Shown: positions 34,023 through 45,879, counted from the first letter of the stretch. The stretch is 64,000 bases of DNA from Salvator merianae (GCA_003586115.2 QVOM02000042.1:39584204-39648203), one strand, 5' to 3'. A program made the numbers and translations. The notes: generated by a model not told the origin, from the letters alone.

Positions 34023-34929
34023 GAAATCTGTGAGAATGAAAGTATCTAGGGATGAGACTGAGATGAAGGAGGAGACAAAAGAAAAGGGTGGTCTTAGTTT
34101 TACTTCTTCCTCTTCTTCATCTTCTTCTTCATCACTGTAATCATCATGTCAGTGAGAGACCCAGATCCAACTCTTTCCCTTCATTATGATGGCCACCTCT
34201 AACATTTCTTCTTCCTTTTCCTTTGCCCCAATGATTCAAGATGGTAAGAAAGCAAGAGCATACTGGGTCAAGTTGCTGGGAAGTCTGTTGGAGAATGACT
34301 TTTCTCTGCACTTAAGCTCTTAGTAGAGTGCATGTATCTAACCACAGTAATGGAGGCAGAAAGGGCCTTCAGAAGATCTTATTCATAGATATGATTGGCC
34401 GTTCAATGCATCTATCCCTTCTGGATCCAGTACCACTTATGATGCTGCTTCAGATGTTCACACATTATTTCTCTTTGAATAGCCATTAGTCACATATCTG
34501 AAATTCTTTTCTTGAGCTTCCCTCCTTCCCTCATGTTTGGACATTTCTTAACTTGTTTGACTTAAATTTTGTTCATCTATGCACAGAATCTTGAATTCCT
34601 TTTGGACTTGGAAAATAAGTAATTGCTGCTTGGTATCTCTTACAAAAGTATGGGAGGAGGGGGAGGGGAGAAAGAAAGAGAGAGATTACAATGCAACCCA
34701 ACTAGTAATACAGCAACAGTTTTCAGCAGACATTTAATTATATATCCCAGATAACAATTGGCCCTCATTATCATGGGGAATATGTGCTAAAAATCCTAGC
34801 TGAAGGCTGTGCAAAAGCAGGAAGTGTCACATCAAAAACCTGTCACATCAGACTTCTGGGGGTGTTTTTTGATACAATACTAGACCCAGGGGACTGATCA
34901 GTTTAGAAAGGAAAACTAGAGTGCCTTGG
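34022..34929. other. Unassigned sequence with short CTT tract
   Basis: A TTCTTC tract at about 34101-34132. Otherwise no gene or element recognised. Confidence 0.4.
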
Positions 34930-36840
34930 GCAAAAATAAAATTTAATGCTGAGAAACACAAATTCATTCTCAGGTGGAGAAAGTCAACAAGGTATGAACT
35001 CCATCATCATTCACGGCCCTTCTCTCCTTGCACATGCCATGAGTAGCTAATGTAGCATTTGGGATTTGCCGTTATTCACCCTTATTCTTGTTTAAGACAG
35101 AAAACTCTTGCCAGAACAAGGGGAAGAATGCGAATGACTGCACAGGGAATCAGCTTTGCTGCCCTGAGTCATTTAGCTATGTTTTAGCTTCATTGAATGC
35201 GGCGATTCCATCCCAGCAAGACATTAAAGGCATTAAATTTGCTACTTTTGATTCCTAAGCTTAACAGTCAAAGAAACCACAGAGGCCTGTAGTTTACAAC
35301 ATGCCTGCTATGTTGCATGTGCTTATTGGAGAACTTCCTTTCTAGCCAAGTCCCATAGTTCTACCTGCACGCCCACACACAAACACAAACATTGCTTCGC
35401 CTTCCTTCTCCTCCCGCTTCCTCTCTTTCCCTTCCACCCCAGCACTGCAATCAACAGTTAAATGGATCTGACACTTCATCTGTCCAGAAGAGTCCCTAGT
35501 GAGAGGGTGTAGGTGGGGGTTTGTGGAGTGAGCTGAGGGGAGGAGGGGGTAAAAGGTTCAAAAGTAAAGTCATCAAAAATAATGAGGCTGTTCCGCCCAG
35601 CTCCCACTGAAGCAAAGGAGCAAAGTACCCTTTCAAATTGGGTGTCCCAGCACCACAGCTGAAATAACTGGTCATAGAGAGCGGCAAGCAAATTGCTTTG
35701 ACAAGGCAGTTACTGTTGTATGAGTTCAAGGGTTTGAGACACCGGGTCAGCGGCTGCCAATCAAGCAGACAGGAAAAGCCGCTCGTTGAACCTGTGATTT
35801 CTACCTAGGCCGCAATTATCCCTGACTATTCCTGTACCTCAGCAGCGCCTCTGATTAAACCTGCCTCCCTTTTACATCTCTTTCAGAGCGCGATTCACAC
35901 ACTAATTAGTTGCCTGCTCTCCACTGAGATGTCAGACCCTCAGTCAATTTATCTCTATTTCAGCCTGTTCGGAGTGACTTCCCCAGTTATCAAAATTTAA
36001 TCATGCCTTCAAAAATGTTGAAAAGTGGTCATTAGAGGCAAAAGGCCACAGGATACAATATTCATTTTTCTCTATCTTCCAGTCATCCAGCTGGCATCTA
36101 TAATGGATATCCTGGGGGCTGTGAGAACACGTTGATTTATGCAACCTCGCTCTTGCTCTCGCTGTGGTGCGCCAGGCTGCTTTAAAGAACAGGTTTTAAC
36201 AAGGTCTGAGGTGGGAGGACATTAATCATGGTAGCATTGTATGTGGAAAAGGGTGCTGTGTAGTCAGAAGAGCCCCCTACAGCAGGGCAGTTAGGTTTTT
36301 TTAAAAAATATATATATAAAAACCACCTTCTCAGTGATAAAGGAGAGTTTGACAATTGATTAGACCTTTCGGTAACCTTGCAGTCCTGTGAAATGATGAG
36401 AAGGAGAGATGGTGTCGGGCGGGGGGAGAACGAGAGAGACAGGCTCAGGAGCGGGGGAAGAGAGAGAGAATGAAGCTCACACTGACAGTTTTAAATGTGC
36501 AATAACTTTATGGTTCTTGACTGAAACGGGCTATCAAAATCAGTCCCAACTCAATACAGACTAAAAAGGAAGATCATTCTCTGAATAAGAGCCCTTTCAA
36601 CTGCACATGTCAGAGCCAATCATGACAAGCAGCAGCCCTGCAGTTGCCTTCCCTTGAAAACTACAAGCTGCATCAGGGAACCTTAATACAAATCCCGTTT
36701 GATAAGATATGACTAAGTTGCTATGCAGGTTTCATCCAAATCAACTGCAAGGAATTGATTTGGAGGCTGGAGCTGGGCTAGAAGCACAGTTTTAAATAAT
36801 ATTATTCCTATGTTCCTTAATTTCTCTTTCCAGGGGGAAA
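34930..36840. promoter_or_regulatory. Candidate conserved regulatory block
   Basis: The longest stretch without recognisable mobile elements. It keeps CpGs (GAATGCGGCGATTCC, AGCGCGATTCAC) and TAAT-core sites (CACTAATTAGTTG at about 35898, CATTAATCATGG at about 36221), plus a GATAAG at about 36700. MITEs crowd both sides but none has landed here, as expected when insertions are selected against. I see no splice-flanked coding exon; the frames at 35476-35729 (minus) look accidental. Enhancer function is inference. Confidence 0.4.
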
Positions 36841-36879
36841 AAACGTACTAGGTTGCAACAGTACAGTTAGAAACACATA

Positions 36880-37726
36880 GACTGCATCCAGACGGGGCTT
36901 AAAACGTGAGATTATCCTCTCACTGTACTGGGATTGCCACACGTATCCATGGCAACCCCAACATAGCCCGGGATATAGGGTTGAAATCCCAGCATATCGC
37001 TATCATGAGAAGATCAACTCCCGATCCAGGTTTTCCCCAAATAGCATTTTTTTTTCTTTTTAAATTTTTTATTTCAAACAATATGCAATAATAAATAAAA
37101 ATTATCAAACTGTGATAAAAAGAACCCTCCACCTTCCTCCCCTCTTCTACTAAATGGGTAGCTTGTGGCTCTTCAATTGTCCTTTATATTCCATTTCTAT
37201 CCAAATGGGAGATTGTGATGATTGTTCCTTGAATTGTTGGGTTTCCTGTTTGTCGATGGAGATAGGTGACCACTCTTGACCACACCTGTACAGCTGACTG
37301 CGATGTAATGTTTCTCACGTATCTCATTCTTTTTTCCCTTATAAAATCATACATCATTTTTTCACTTATATAAGCACACCATTCTGTTAACTTTCTATTT
37401 CTCGGGGTTTTCCAATCCCCAAATAGCAATATGACTATAGCAATATGACTTACCTGTCTGGATGCTTGCTCCTGGGGTCCATCCTGTACAAAATGAAACA
37501 GGGCCAAAAATGGCCATGGTGCAAGCAAGGGGGTTAGCACTTGCACACTTCCAGATATTGAAATACTCAGAAGTACCCATCTTTCCATCGTGACAGCAAG
37601 TCCCCAGACAGGTAAGGGCCTGGGCTTGCCCTGCAGTTTTGCCCTGCTGTCTGACAGAGAAGGTGAGAGGCAGCTGTGTAATCTAAAGAAGGCCCCACGT
37701 TTTCCTCTCACTGTCTGGAGGCAGCC
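36880..37726. mobile_element. Family H MITE split by an L1-like insertion
   Basis: GACTGCATCCAGACGGGGC at the left and CACTGTCTGGAGGCAGCC at the right are inverted, continuing with AAAACGTGAGATTATCC against CCACGTTTTCCTC. Without the LINE at 37047-37415 and one target copy, it is about 465 bp. Relatives lie at 51057, 60880 and 63831. The 175-codon minus frame here combines LINE and MITE sequence and is not a gene. Confidence 0.7.
37047..37415 (-). mobile_element. L1-like LINE, 5'-truncated (369 bp)
   Basis: A 13-bp direct repeat, TCCCCAAATAGCA, flanks it (37034-37046, 37416-37428). It opens with poly(T), that is, a poly(A) tail on the minus strand. The minus strand reads through a C-terminal ORF2-like peptide (RNRKLTEWCAYISEK) ending at a stop about 190 bases before the tail. 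Tail and target repeat are typical of L1-type insertion. The family within poly(A) LINEs is uncertain. Confidence 0.75.
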
Positions 37727-38145
37727 TTAAAATATACAAATCGAGCTCATGTTCATATGCCAATGAAGGATGTCCCTAGGCATCACGGGTGACACGCTCT
37801 GGCTGGGGAAGTTCAGATGACACACACACCCCTTAGCACTTCATCAAGTCATCCAGGGAGGGGATCAGGTGAATTAATATCAGAGCAGGATTTCACACTC
37901 TTATGGCCCCGTGTCCTATCTATTTGCGTTGCAACCACTGTGAGATGAATCCAGGGACTCCAGTGCCTGCTCACTGTAGTCATAGCAGGCCAGTAATCTG
38001 TCCTTATACAGATGGTGGCAACCCCCACAAGCCAAGTTGGAGGATGACTGTGTAAAAGACCTCTCCCAATGACCACACCAAGCCAGAAGCTATACTTCCC
38101 CAAGACTAACTGAGGTGAGTGCTGTGTTAGTCTAAGGTCCTTTCT

Positions 38146-38315
38146 GCACTTGGACTTATTGTAGATTATATCGCAGAATAGGGACCTGCTATGCACATGC
38201 TAGTGCAAACTATGAAAGGTCTTGCCCAGGGTCTACCATAGTCTGCACTAGCATGCAGATGGCAGGTCCCTATTCTGAGATATAATCTGGAATACGTCCA
38301 AGTGCAGAAAGGGCC
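38146..38315. mobile_element. Family A palindromic MITE, copy 3 (170 bp)
   Basis: GGTCCTTTCTGCACTTGGAC to GTCCAAGTGCAGAAAGGGCC, with TAA on both sides (38143-38145, 38316-38318). Confidence 0.85.
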
Positions 38316-38368
38316 TAAGTGTAGAGCTGTTATTTTGTGGCTGGATACAGTGTACACATGTGGAAACC

Positions 38369-38508
38369 AAATTGCTAAGGATGCTTGAAAAACTGAAGGA
38401 GGTTTGAATGGTTGAGAAATAATGCACAATTAAAAATTGCAAGATTTATATATGAAAGCTTAATTCACATTTGATTGATATAATAGACTATGACTATATA
38501 AATATTAG
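38369..38508 (+). repeat. Local direct duplication, copy 1 (140 bp)
   Basis: AAATTGCTAAGGATGCTT through TATATAAATATTAG recurs at 39305-39444 at a constant offset of 936 bases, with substitutions but no net indels. Non-coding. Confidence 0.85.
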
Positions 38509-38821
38509 CAGTATGTTTTCTCATCTTCTTGTTCCTGCGTACTTAGCTTTCGGTAGGTTAAATAACAGATGTGCAGTTGGATTGCCTCTTTTGCTTGGTT
38601 AACTTGTAAATAAAGTTTTTTAAAAAAACCCGAAGAGGTTGAATGTTCGTGGTTCGGTTGATGTGACTTAATTCAAAGGTTCACACATTTTGATATGAAG
38701 AGGAAATGAAGAAACAGTGTCACTGCAGAATGACTGCAATGGCCTATCTAATGAACTGAAGAAGTTCCTCACAGCCATTTCCAGGCCAGAGACACACCTG
38801 GATTTGCTTGCAACAAACTAA

Positions 38822-39303
38822 GGACATTTTCACACTTACCTGGCTGGCTGGGTCCAACAGGACCAGGCCAGACTGCAGTGATTCTGGCAGCAGGGATGAC
38901 CTCACTGTTCTGGAAAAGACCTTCTGCATTCAGAAGACTGTTACAGGACAGTGGCTGGATAGCTTGCACAATCTTCAAAGTCAGCTTCTGGGTTCTCTGA
39001 TGGCTACAAACAAAACTTCCTAGCCTCAAAAACTCAGGGGTACCCATTTTTGCAGCACAATTTGGTGCGCCACCAAAATGGGTCCCCCTGTTAAATCAGG
39101 ACAGGGAAGCTATTCCATGCTATGGGCCTCTAGACAGCCAGTATCCTGGTATCCTATTATGCATAGACCAGGCTATGCTGCAACCAATGGGGATGCTGCA
39201 CACTAGCAGGGGGCTGGGCCTTCCCTTAAGCCAGTCTACTATGCAAAAAGGAGGCCTCTGGATCCATCCCTGGACCAGCTTAAGGGTAAGTGCAGGAAGG
39301 ATC
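38822..39303. mobile_element. Family C MITE (482 bp)
   Basis: GGACATTTTCACACTTACC to GGGTAAGTGCAGGAAGGATC, flanked by TAA on both sides (38819-38821, 39304-39306). It contains the GTGCGCCACCAAAATGGGTCC block. It sits exactly at the start of the second copy of the local duplication. Confidence 0.75.
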
Positions 39304-39304
39304 T

Positions 39305-39444
39305 AAATTGCTAAGGATGCTTACAAAACTGAAGGAGGCTTAAATGATTTGGAAATAATTCACAGTTTAAAATTGCAATATTTATATACAAAAGCTTAAT
39401 TCACATTTGATTGATGCGATAGGCTATGACTATATAAATATTAG
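39305..39444 (+). repeat. Local direct duplication, copy 2 (140 bp)
   Basis: Partner of 38369-38508. With the family C insertion removed, the two copies would lie about 451 bases apart, so the duplication preceded that insertion or the insertion hit its boundary. Confidence 0.85.
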
Positions 39445-39790
39445 GAAAAAAAGACCCAAAAGCCCACACATGCTGCCCAAGCTCACTCAGACCAGGCATT
39501 GAACCTCATTATAGCTGTCCAGCAGCAGAATGAGCTCAGCTTTCCAGTTCCTCAAAGGCAGTTTGAAGTGGTCAGGCAGCATATGGATACCATCACCTCT
39601 GGGCCTCAGGCCACCCTGAAAGCCAGTGCACAGAGCAATAGCACCTAGAGTGGTTCTGCTTTAAGTCCATGGAGTTATCCCCATGTATTGTCCATTGCAT
39701 TACAAAACTAAGGAACCAGGTGGCCTGAAAGGCAAGCCCAATGAGTCCTTCTGAAGCATTTAGGTTCCACCTACAAACTAAAGACACTAT

Positions 39791-40399
39791 GGGCCTTTTT
39801 GCACTGAGCTCGGTAGACCGTTCCCAGTAGTCGGCTTTGGACCAGAGAGGTTGGGGAACGCTCGGTGCCATTCGCATTCCCGGCCAGCGGAACGGACCCG
39901 AAGCCGACCAGCAGAGGGAACAGTGCGAATGGCAGCCGCTAGTTCGGTACCCGCTTCGCACCCGCTTCGCACCTGCTTCGTACCTTCGCACCCACTTCGT
40001 ACCCAGAGGGCTGGTTACGAAGCCGGCTTCGTACCGGCAGCTCGGTTACTCAGCCGAAAGGGCTATCCCGAGTACGAAGTTTGATACGGGGTTACGAAGC
40101 AGCAGAGTGGGGTACGGAAACTTCACACCCCAGATGCGAAGCAGCGGAGCGCGCATGCATAGCCGCAACAGACACGCCCGACGCCGAGGCAAACAGTACG
40201 AAAGCACCATGCCCGATCTTCGCTCCATCGCGCAGGTCGGGATGAAGACATCTTTTTTGTTGTCTTGCCTTATCCAGCTTCGGGTTCGGATCGGGTACGA
40301 AGTGGTCAGGATCAGGTGAGGCGCGCGCCCGCGGCAGTGCGAACGCTCCCTTCTAGCGAGTGGACTAGAACGGTCTACCGCTACAGTGCGAAAAGGCCC
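39791..40399 (-). mobile_element. CpG-rich GGGCC-terminus MITE, copy 2 (609 bp)
   Basis: GGGCCTTTTTGCACTGAGC to GCTACAGTGCGAAAAGGCCC, with TAT on both sides (39788-39790, 40400-40402). It is the inverse of 8594-9202 and the same length. At about 39946-40010 it has repeated CGCTTCGCACC/CACTTCGTACC units. The 160- and 130-codon frames on opposite strands are products of the GC-rich repeat texture. Confidence 0.87.
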
Positions 40400-40402
40400 T
40401 AT

Positions 40403-41154
40403 ATGCTGTTCCCACCATGAAGCCATAGCACAGAACAATCACTCCACACTGTTTTGAGATCTGCAAAGGCCAGTGATTGGTTAGTCTAGTTTTGTTTTGT
40501 TTTGAATTTAGCTTCATTCACTCCTCCAGCAGGTAATTCCTATTTTCCTCACACACAGGCAAACATACAAAGAGAGAAAAATTACCTTACATTTCCCTTC
40601 ATTTTAGGTTGGCAAACATTATCATTTAGCTACATTTGAAAGTGCCATGAAATTAAAACAAGATATTTTGGCTTTTATTTTCAGCTCTGTGAATTAAAAT
40701 CCTATTGCTTCAAAGTGAGTTGTGCTTAAATATGTTAAGTTGCTTTTGACTGCTTGTCATCGCACTTTTAGTCTTATCAAGGTGATTTCAAAACAGAGCA
40801 TCAAAAATATTTCATGTTCAAATGGTTAATTTTGTGCTGTTCTGTGGGCATATGGCCTAGTTGTTAAGTAGTTGGTTCACAATGCATTCATGCTGGATAA
40901 AAGCAGGTTTCCCATTAACCTGACCCTGTATATATTAATACACAGAAGTGAATCTCTTCCACTGACTCTGCTCCTGACCACCATATATTGCATACAACTG
41001 AATAACCTAAGCCTGTTACACTACACTTTTGACCATAAATGCAATAATTGTACTTACACAAATAATTGTACGATGTGCATGATCTTATAGTGTCCAGTTC
41101 ACAGAAGTTGGGGGCAGAAACTGCACAAAGACTAAGGCTGTTTCCATACTTATT
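40403..41154. other. Unique AT-rich sequence
   Basis: No repeat or gene recognised. The sequence at about 40600-40830 is complex and could be regulatory, without direct support. Confidence 0.4.
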
Positions 41155-41620
41155 GGGTGTTTTCGCACTTACCAGAGGAGAACGTTCTAATTAGCAAGGT
41201 TGAAGCCAGTCAAAATGGAGTCCAGTGGCTGCCATTCGCACTTGTTAGGAACGGAACAATTTGTGAGCTGACCAGCAAGGGGAGCAGTGTGAATGGGAAT
41301 GCAGTTGCTTGCAAAACCATAGAGCTACAAATTTGAAGCATAGAGCTACTAATTCGAAGTCAGAGAGCTGTTTCCAAAGCTGGCCCTTCCCCACCGCCAT
41401 TTCAAACCAGGAAGTAGTACAAACGCTGCTCCCCTGTTCTACACCTGATCACGTAAGTGAGCTTCAAGACTGCAGTTTTCTGCATCAGCCTTACACAGCT
41501 TCAGGTAAGCATCAGGTGGCCTTGGGTGAGTTCCAAGGCAGCTGCCTCCATTTGAAAGTGCAAATGAAGCTGACTAGCGAGTGGACAGGAAGGTTCCTCT
41601 CACAAAATGCAAACAGCTCC
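41155..41620. mobile_element. GGGCC-terminus MITE related to the 609-bp type (466 bp)
   Basis: GGGTGTTTTCGCACTTACC to AAAATGCAAACAGCTCC, with ATT on both sides (41152-41154, 41621-41623). It shares the TGGCTGCCATTCGCACT and GACCAGCAAGGGGAGCAGTG blocks with 39791-40399, so it looks like a decayed, shortened cousin. Confidence 0.7.
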
Positions 41621-41676
41621 ATTGTCACTATTCCAGTACAGACTGCCCTGTACTCTAGCAATCCGCCCCAAGCTGT

Positions 41677-42110
41677 GGACCTGTTTGCCCTTGACTCTTA
41701 GTGAGCAAGCAGTGCTCAATGGATCAGTGTGTCTGCACAGCCCCACTGCCACACCATCCAAGAGTGTCTACAGTCACTCACAGATGCCATTACCTGTGGA
41801 CAGCTAAAACGCTGTCCACAGTTTTCACATCCTCTTCCGGATGTTAACACCAATAGTGGGTGGGGCAGCACAGCTGGGCTGTGCAGTCATGTGCCACATC
41901 CCAATTGCCATGGCAACAGCCAGAGGTTAACACAGCTGCTGTCACAGTGATCAGGGCTGGTCTGGATGGGCCATTCACACTGCAAGTACTGTGTCATGGT
42001 TCAGGGCTATTCTACCACTCACAATGTGAATGCCCACTACACAGTTGGGTCTTTACCAGCCTAAAATGGTATTGTAATACCATACTAGACCAGTCAGTGT
42101 GAAAAGGCCC
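41677..42110. mobile_element. MITE, GGGCC-terminus family B (434 bp)
   Basis: GGACCTGTTTGCCCTTGAC to CAGTCAGTGTGAAAAGGCCC. It contains GCTGTCCACAG, the CATTCACACTGCAAGT block and an AATGGTATTGTAATACCAT stem near the right end. Confidence 0.6.
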
Positions 42111-42111
42111 T

Positions 42112-42560
42112 GGGACAGATTGCTTTGAGTGTAGAACAAGGTCGTCCACATTGGGCCAATCTGTTCCACGCCAGCCTCTGCACAGGCTCCAAAGTTCATG
42201 CCAGCTTCAGATCTGATTCAGGGGACCTCCAAATGTTCTGAAGGACAGGAATGAAAGTTCCTGGCCCTTGTAACTCCTGGAGATACCATTTCATCACCTT
42301 GTTGCATCACTGAAAGGGGTCCCCCTAATATACCAGACCGCAGAGGCCTGCTGTTCTCTCACCGCCATGGTCTGGTATGCCATCACCAAGTATACTAGCA
42401 GATCTTGAAAAAAAGGTCTGCCAGTAGACTGACCCAGGATGCCATTATGGGCACTCAAGCCCAGTTTACGCTTTGTCCTTTGAGGCCCATACACCCCTTC
42501 TTCACTAATGAGGCCCATACACCACTTCTTGATTAATGACAAGTGTGGAATGGGCCTAAC
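42112..42560. mobile_element. Family C MITE, degenerate
   Basis: Shares CACTGAAAGGGGTCCCCC and AAGTTCATGCCAGCTTC with other C copies. It abuts the preceding element. A short direct repeat, AGGCCCATACACC, occurs at 42482 and 42510. Confidence 0.5.
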
Positions 42561-42569
42561 ATAGGCCAC

Positions 42570-43480
42570 GTGCTTTTTGTTTTCTCAGTGCCTTGATTGA
42601 ATAATAATAAGAAAGCCATGGCTTGCAGTAGATTAGTCTGCTAGAATTAGATCATATGACAATAGGAGAAAAGAAAAAGGTACCCTTGAGTTGAGACAAC
42701 CACAAAGCCAAGGAAGACCCACCTGGAAAGGGCCTTCAGGGCACAACATCTGTACGTCACCATTCTCATTTGCCTTACAGCCAATCCACAAAGGGTGGAA
42801 AGAATTTTTGAAGTCACTCTTCACAGAGAGCATGAAAAACAATTCTGAGGCACTTGCCACCTTCCACTGCCAGAGTCTGGATTTACCCATTCCATTTTTT
42901 TACCAATGTAATTAATCATCAGACAGAAAATACCTGCCTACCACAGGCATTTCCTGACTGACACTTGATTGAACCAGGGGGAAACTTTGAAAATTGCAGA
43001 ATAAAACTTCCACAGCCTCCAAGATTTCCACCAGGTCTCAAAGCTGGAAGGGCAAGAGATGCGATGTACACTGTCTTTCTTGCCCAAGTGGCAGGGCTGT
43101 CAAATCCTGTCATGCAGCTACCATGGGAACATTACCTATATGAGCATATTCAAAAAAATTTCTTTACAAATATATTAAAAATACTTATCATTGACTTCCA
43201 GGAAGGTGCTTTACCACAGAACTACAACTACTGTTATCAGTACAGTTGCACAAGAGAAGTCTGACTTGAAGAATTAGTGGTAGGCTCCAGTCTTCCTGAA
43301 CTGAGCCAGCAAGATTATAGGTATGCAGTGTCCACTCAACACCAGGTACCTTTGGCACATGGCAGCCTCACATCACCTGTGTCTGGCCACTCCCACTGGT
43401 GGAATCTGTACCAGAGAACACTCCATCTGCAGAGCAAGAAAATCTGCTCTACAAGTATGGCCCATTCTGAAGTTCAGCAA
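42570..43480. other. Unassigned sequence
   Basis: Open frames at 42633-42915 and 42965-43264 lack recognisable domains or splice context. No mobile element assigned. Confidence 0.35.
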
Positions 43481-43614
43481 CACTTCACCAAGCTCTGAAA
43501 ATGGGCCACTTCCAGGGCCATTTCTGGAGCTTGACAAAATGTTCCCTGTGTTCAAATTTGATGCCAGGGAACTTGAGATTAAAATGGAACAACTGTCCAA
43601 GGATACTTGTATGC

Positions 43615-44025
43615 TGTGTTCTGGGACAGGCAGGTTGCCCTGTCCCGGAACAGGATACCTGTCTCAAGTTGCGATAGGTTGTCAGTAGAGTGGAACAGGG
43701 TCACCTGCATTCAGATGGCTCTTTCCACTTCAGTCCTTGCCACTGCCCCCAAAACGTCCTGCTGTGGCAAAACTCCAAAGGATGAAAAGAATCCACACCC
43801 CTCCATGCTCTGGTATACTACTCCTGGTCCAGTTGTAGACCTCAACATTGAGGTCTGCGCTAGGGCACTGAAAACACCACCCTAGTCCTATACTGGACTA
43901 GGTGGTATTTTCAGTGCCCACTCTTTGTCCAATGCAAAGCATGACAGGGGGGCTTGGCCTAGTCCACACTACTATACAGACAGTTGCCCCTTATTCTGGA
44001 ACAAATTCTGGAATAAGGGACAATG
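43615..44025. mobile_element. Family G repeat
   Basis: Closes with CCCCTTATTCTGGAACAAA and its inverse TTCTGGAATAAGGGAC, as at 5930-6445. It also has an internal stem, CTGAAAACACCACCCTAG against CTAGGTGGTATTTTCAG (about 43868-43915). Left end not certain. Confidence 0.5.
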
Positions 44026-44432
44026 CTGAAATGTTCAAGTAGATACCTGTGTAATTCAGGTCAGAGAAAGCTGTCTGGCTCAGGATCAGTCCTCACTGGT
44101 ACATTCTACAGTGTGTGTGTGGTAATTACCAGTATCACAAAAGAGTCTTCTGCTTTCTAAAGAGGCCTGGACAGCAGGAATTCCTGGCACCACTTTGCAA
44201 TGGCAGAAGTTGTACCTATAGCAAAATGCTGTGTGTTACCATTTCCTATTAATGATGAACAAGATCTGACCAGTTTAGTTTAAGAAACTCATTTTTCTCC
44301 CACATCGTTCATGTTTGATTGGTTGTTTATTTTTATTTTGGAGATTTGGTCTAACTGCCATTTGTTTTTGGATTGCATGGGTCTACTGTATTATGCCAGT
44401 ATTGCATGAAGCATTGTTGCTTTTGTTGTTAA

Positions 44433-44705
44433 GTGCCGCTAAATCACATTCACTTCCCAGCATCTATGGCCACGTTTCCACATCAGATCAGAGGCAGCTC
44501 CATTCTGGGTAGATGGGGAAGATGCCCCAATGTGCCATGGAAAAGGCACTGCCACAGATCCTTTTTGGAGTGCAGAGGTGTCATTTTCAGCAGCACATTC
44601 ATGCAGGGTGCAAAATCATGCAATCACCATCAGAGGCATCTTGGTTGCAAGGCAAGCCTTCATGGCACGTTCAAGGTACCATAAAGATGCCATGTGGATG
44701 CAGAC
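44433..44705. mobile_element. Family E repeat, degenerate
   Basis: GATGGGGAAGATGCCCC, TGCAGAGGTGTCATTTTC and CATTCATGCAGGGTGC follow the order in 4276-4560. Confidence 0.45.
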
Positions 44706-44827
44706 ACATTAACAAAAAAGAAAAAGTCTAAAAAATAAATCCCTTATTGGCCAGATAGTTTAAAAACAATCACTGTGTAGCATGCCCTTCTTCCTCAATC
44801 TAACATAAACAGTCCAAAGGAAAGGGA

Positions 44828-44873
44828 GAAGAAGAAGAAGAAGAAGAAAGAAAGAAGAAAGAAGGAAGAAGAA
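44828..44873. repeat. (GAA)n microsatellite
   Basis: Imperfect GAA/GAAA tract. Confidence 0.85.
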
Positions 44874-44879
44874 AGGCCA

Positions 44880-45430
44880 AAAAGAGTAAAAAGAGAGTAA
44901 TTTTTTAAAAAGTAGCCTGGCAGAGGCAAGCAAAAAGTCTTGCACAAGCAAGAAGCAGCTCTCCTCTATATGTGGAAGCACAAAATGGCTCCTCTCTCGC
45001 TCTGCCAAGATGTTTTTAAAATTCCCCTTTGAGACTTTTCTCTCCTTTTTGTTTTTTTCAGCTAATAGTGGACTTGTCACCCCTGGCTACAGTGCATTTG
45101 ACAACAAAGTAGCCAATGCAAACAAACAAGTAAAAGGATGCCAATAGGAATAGGCAATAGAAGACCCAATCACACTGATCATTATATTTGCGTACTTTTG
45201 CAATAGCAAAGAAAGTCACTCAGCACTACTGTTACACATAACCAGCCATCAGCCAGGCCTAGACCTTTTGAATTATTCAAGCCTATTCAAATCAGCTCAC
45301 TGAGACACTTGAAGGAATAGTTTGGTCCTTGGCTATATTTTTACCTCAGGCTCATCTCAGCTGTGAACCCTACAAACCATGAGGTTCAATGCAAATGTGC
45401 TCAAATTGAGTCCAGCTCAGCACAATGCTA
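44880..45430. other. Unassigned sequence
   Basis: Nothing recognised. The 106-codon minus-strand frame at 44760-45080 translates the GAA tract as poly-leucine and is not credible. Confidence 0.4.
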
Positions 45431-45435
45431 CAATT

Positions 45436-45870
45436 GGGTCTGTCTGCACTTACCCGGTAGTGAGCATGGAGATGGTTATTGGTGTGTCTGCACTCCACCA
45501 TGGCTGTAGCATCCAGGAGCATCTGCAGCCACTCCTGGACGCTACTAGCTGTGGACAGTTAAAATGCTTGACCAGGAGCAGCTAGATTGCTCCCAATCAG
45601 CAGCATTCGCACTTCTTCGGTGTGCAAACGCTGCAAGGCCGTGTGACATGACTGCAGCTGCGCAGTTGCATGTGGCATCCTCATCGCCTTGGCAATGGCC
45701 AGATGTTTCTGTGGCTGCTGTCTTGGTGATCAGAACTGCATTTGCACTGTGAGAGCTAGAGGTTCAGTGCAGGGCCATTCTCATACTCGCAGTGCAAATG
45801 ATCGCTGCACCATTGGGCCTTGACCAGCTTAGAATGGTTTAATTATTCCCATTCTATGCTGGCCAAGCCC
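45436..45870. mobile_element. MITE, GGGCC-terminus family B
   Basis: GGGTCTGTCTGCACTTACCC at the left. Inside are CTACTAGCTGTGGACAG, the CAGCAGCATTCGCAC block and an ATGGTTTAATTATTCCCAT stem. The right terminus is worn (CTGGCCAAGCCC), so the end is approximate. Confidence 0.6.
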
Positions 45871-45879
45871 ACTGTCTCT

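Noticed and set aside
35476..35729. Coding exon within the repeat-free block
   Set aside because: Two overlapping minus-strand frames of about 75 codons with no domain, low-complexity proline/serine stretches and no clear splice-bounded exon.
37184..37711. 175-codon open frame on the minus strand, the longest in the window
   Set aside because: It reads through a family H MITE and the L1-like insertion; only the LINE-derived end resembles a protein.
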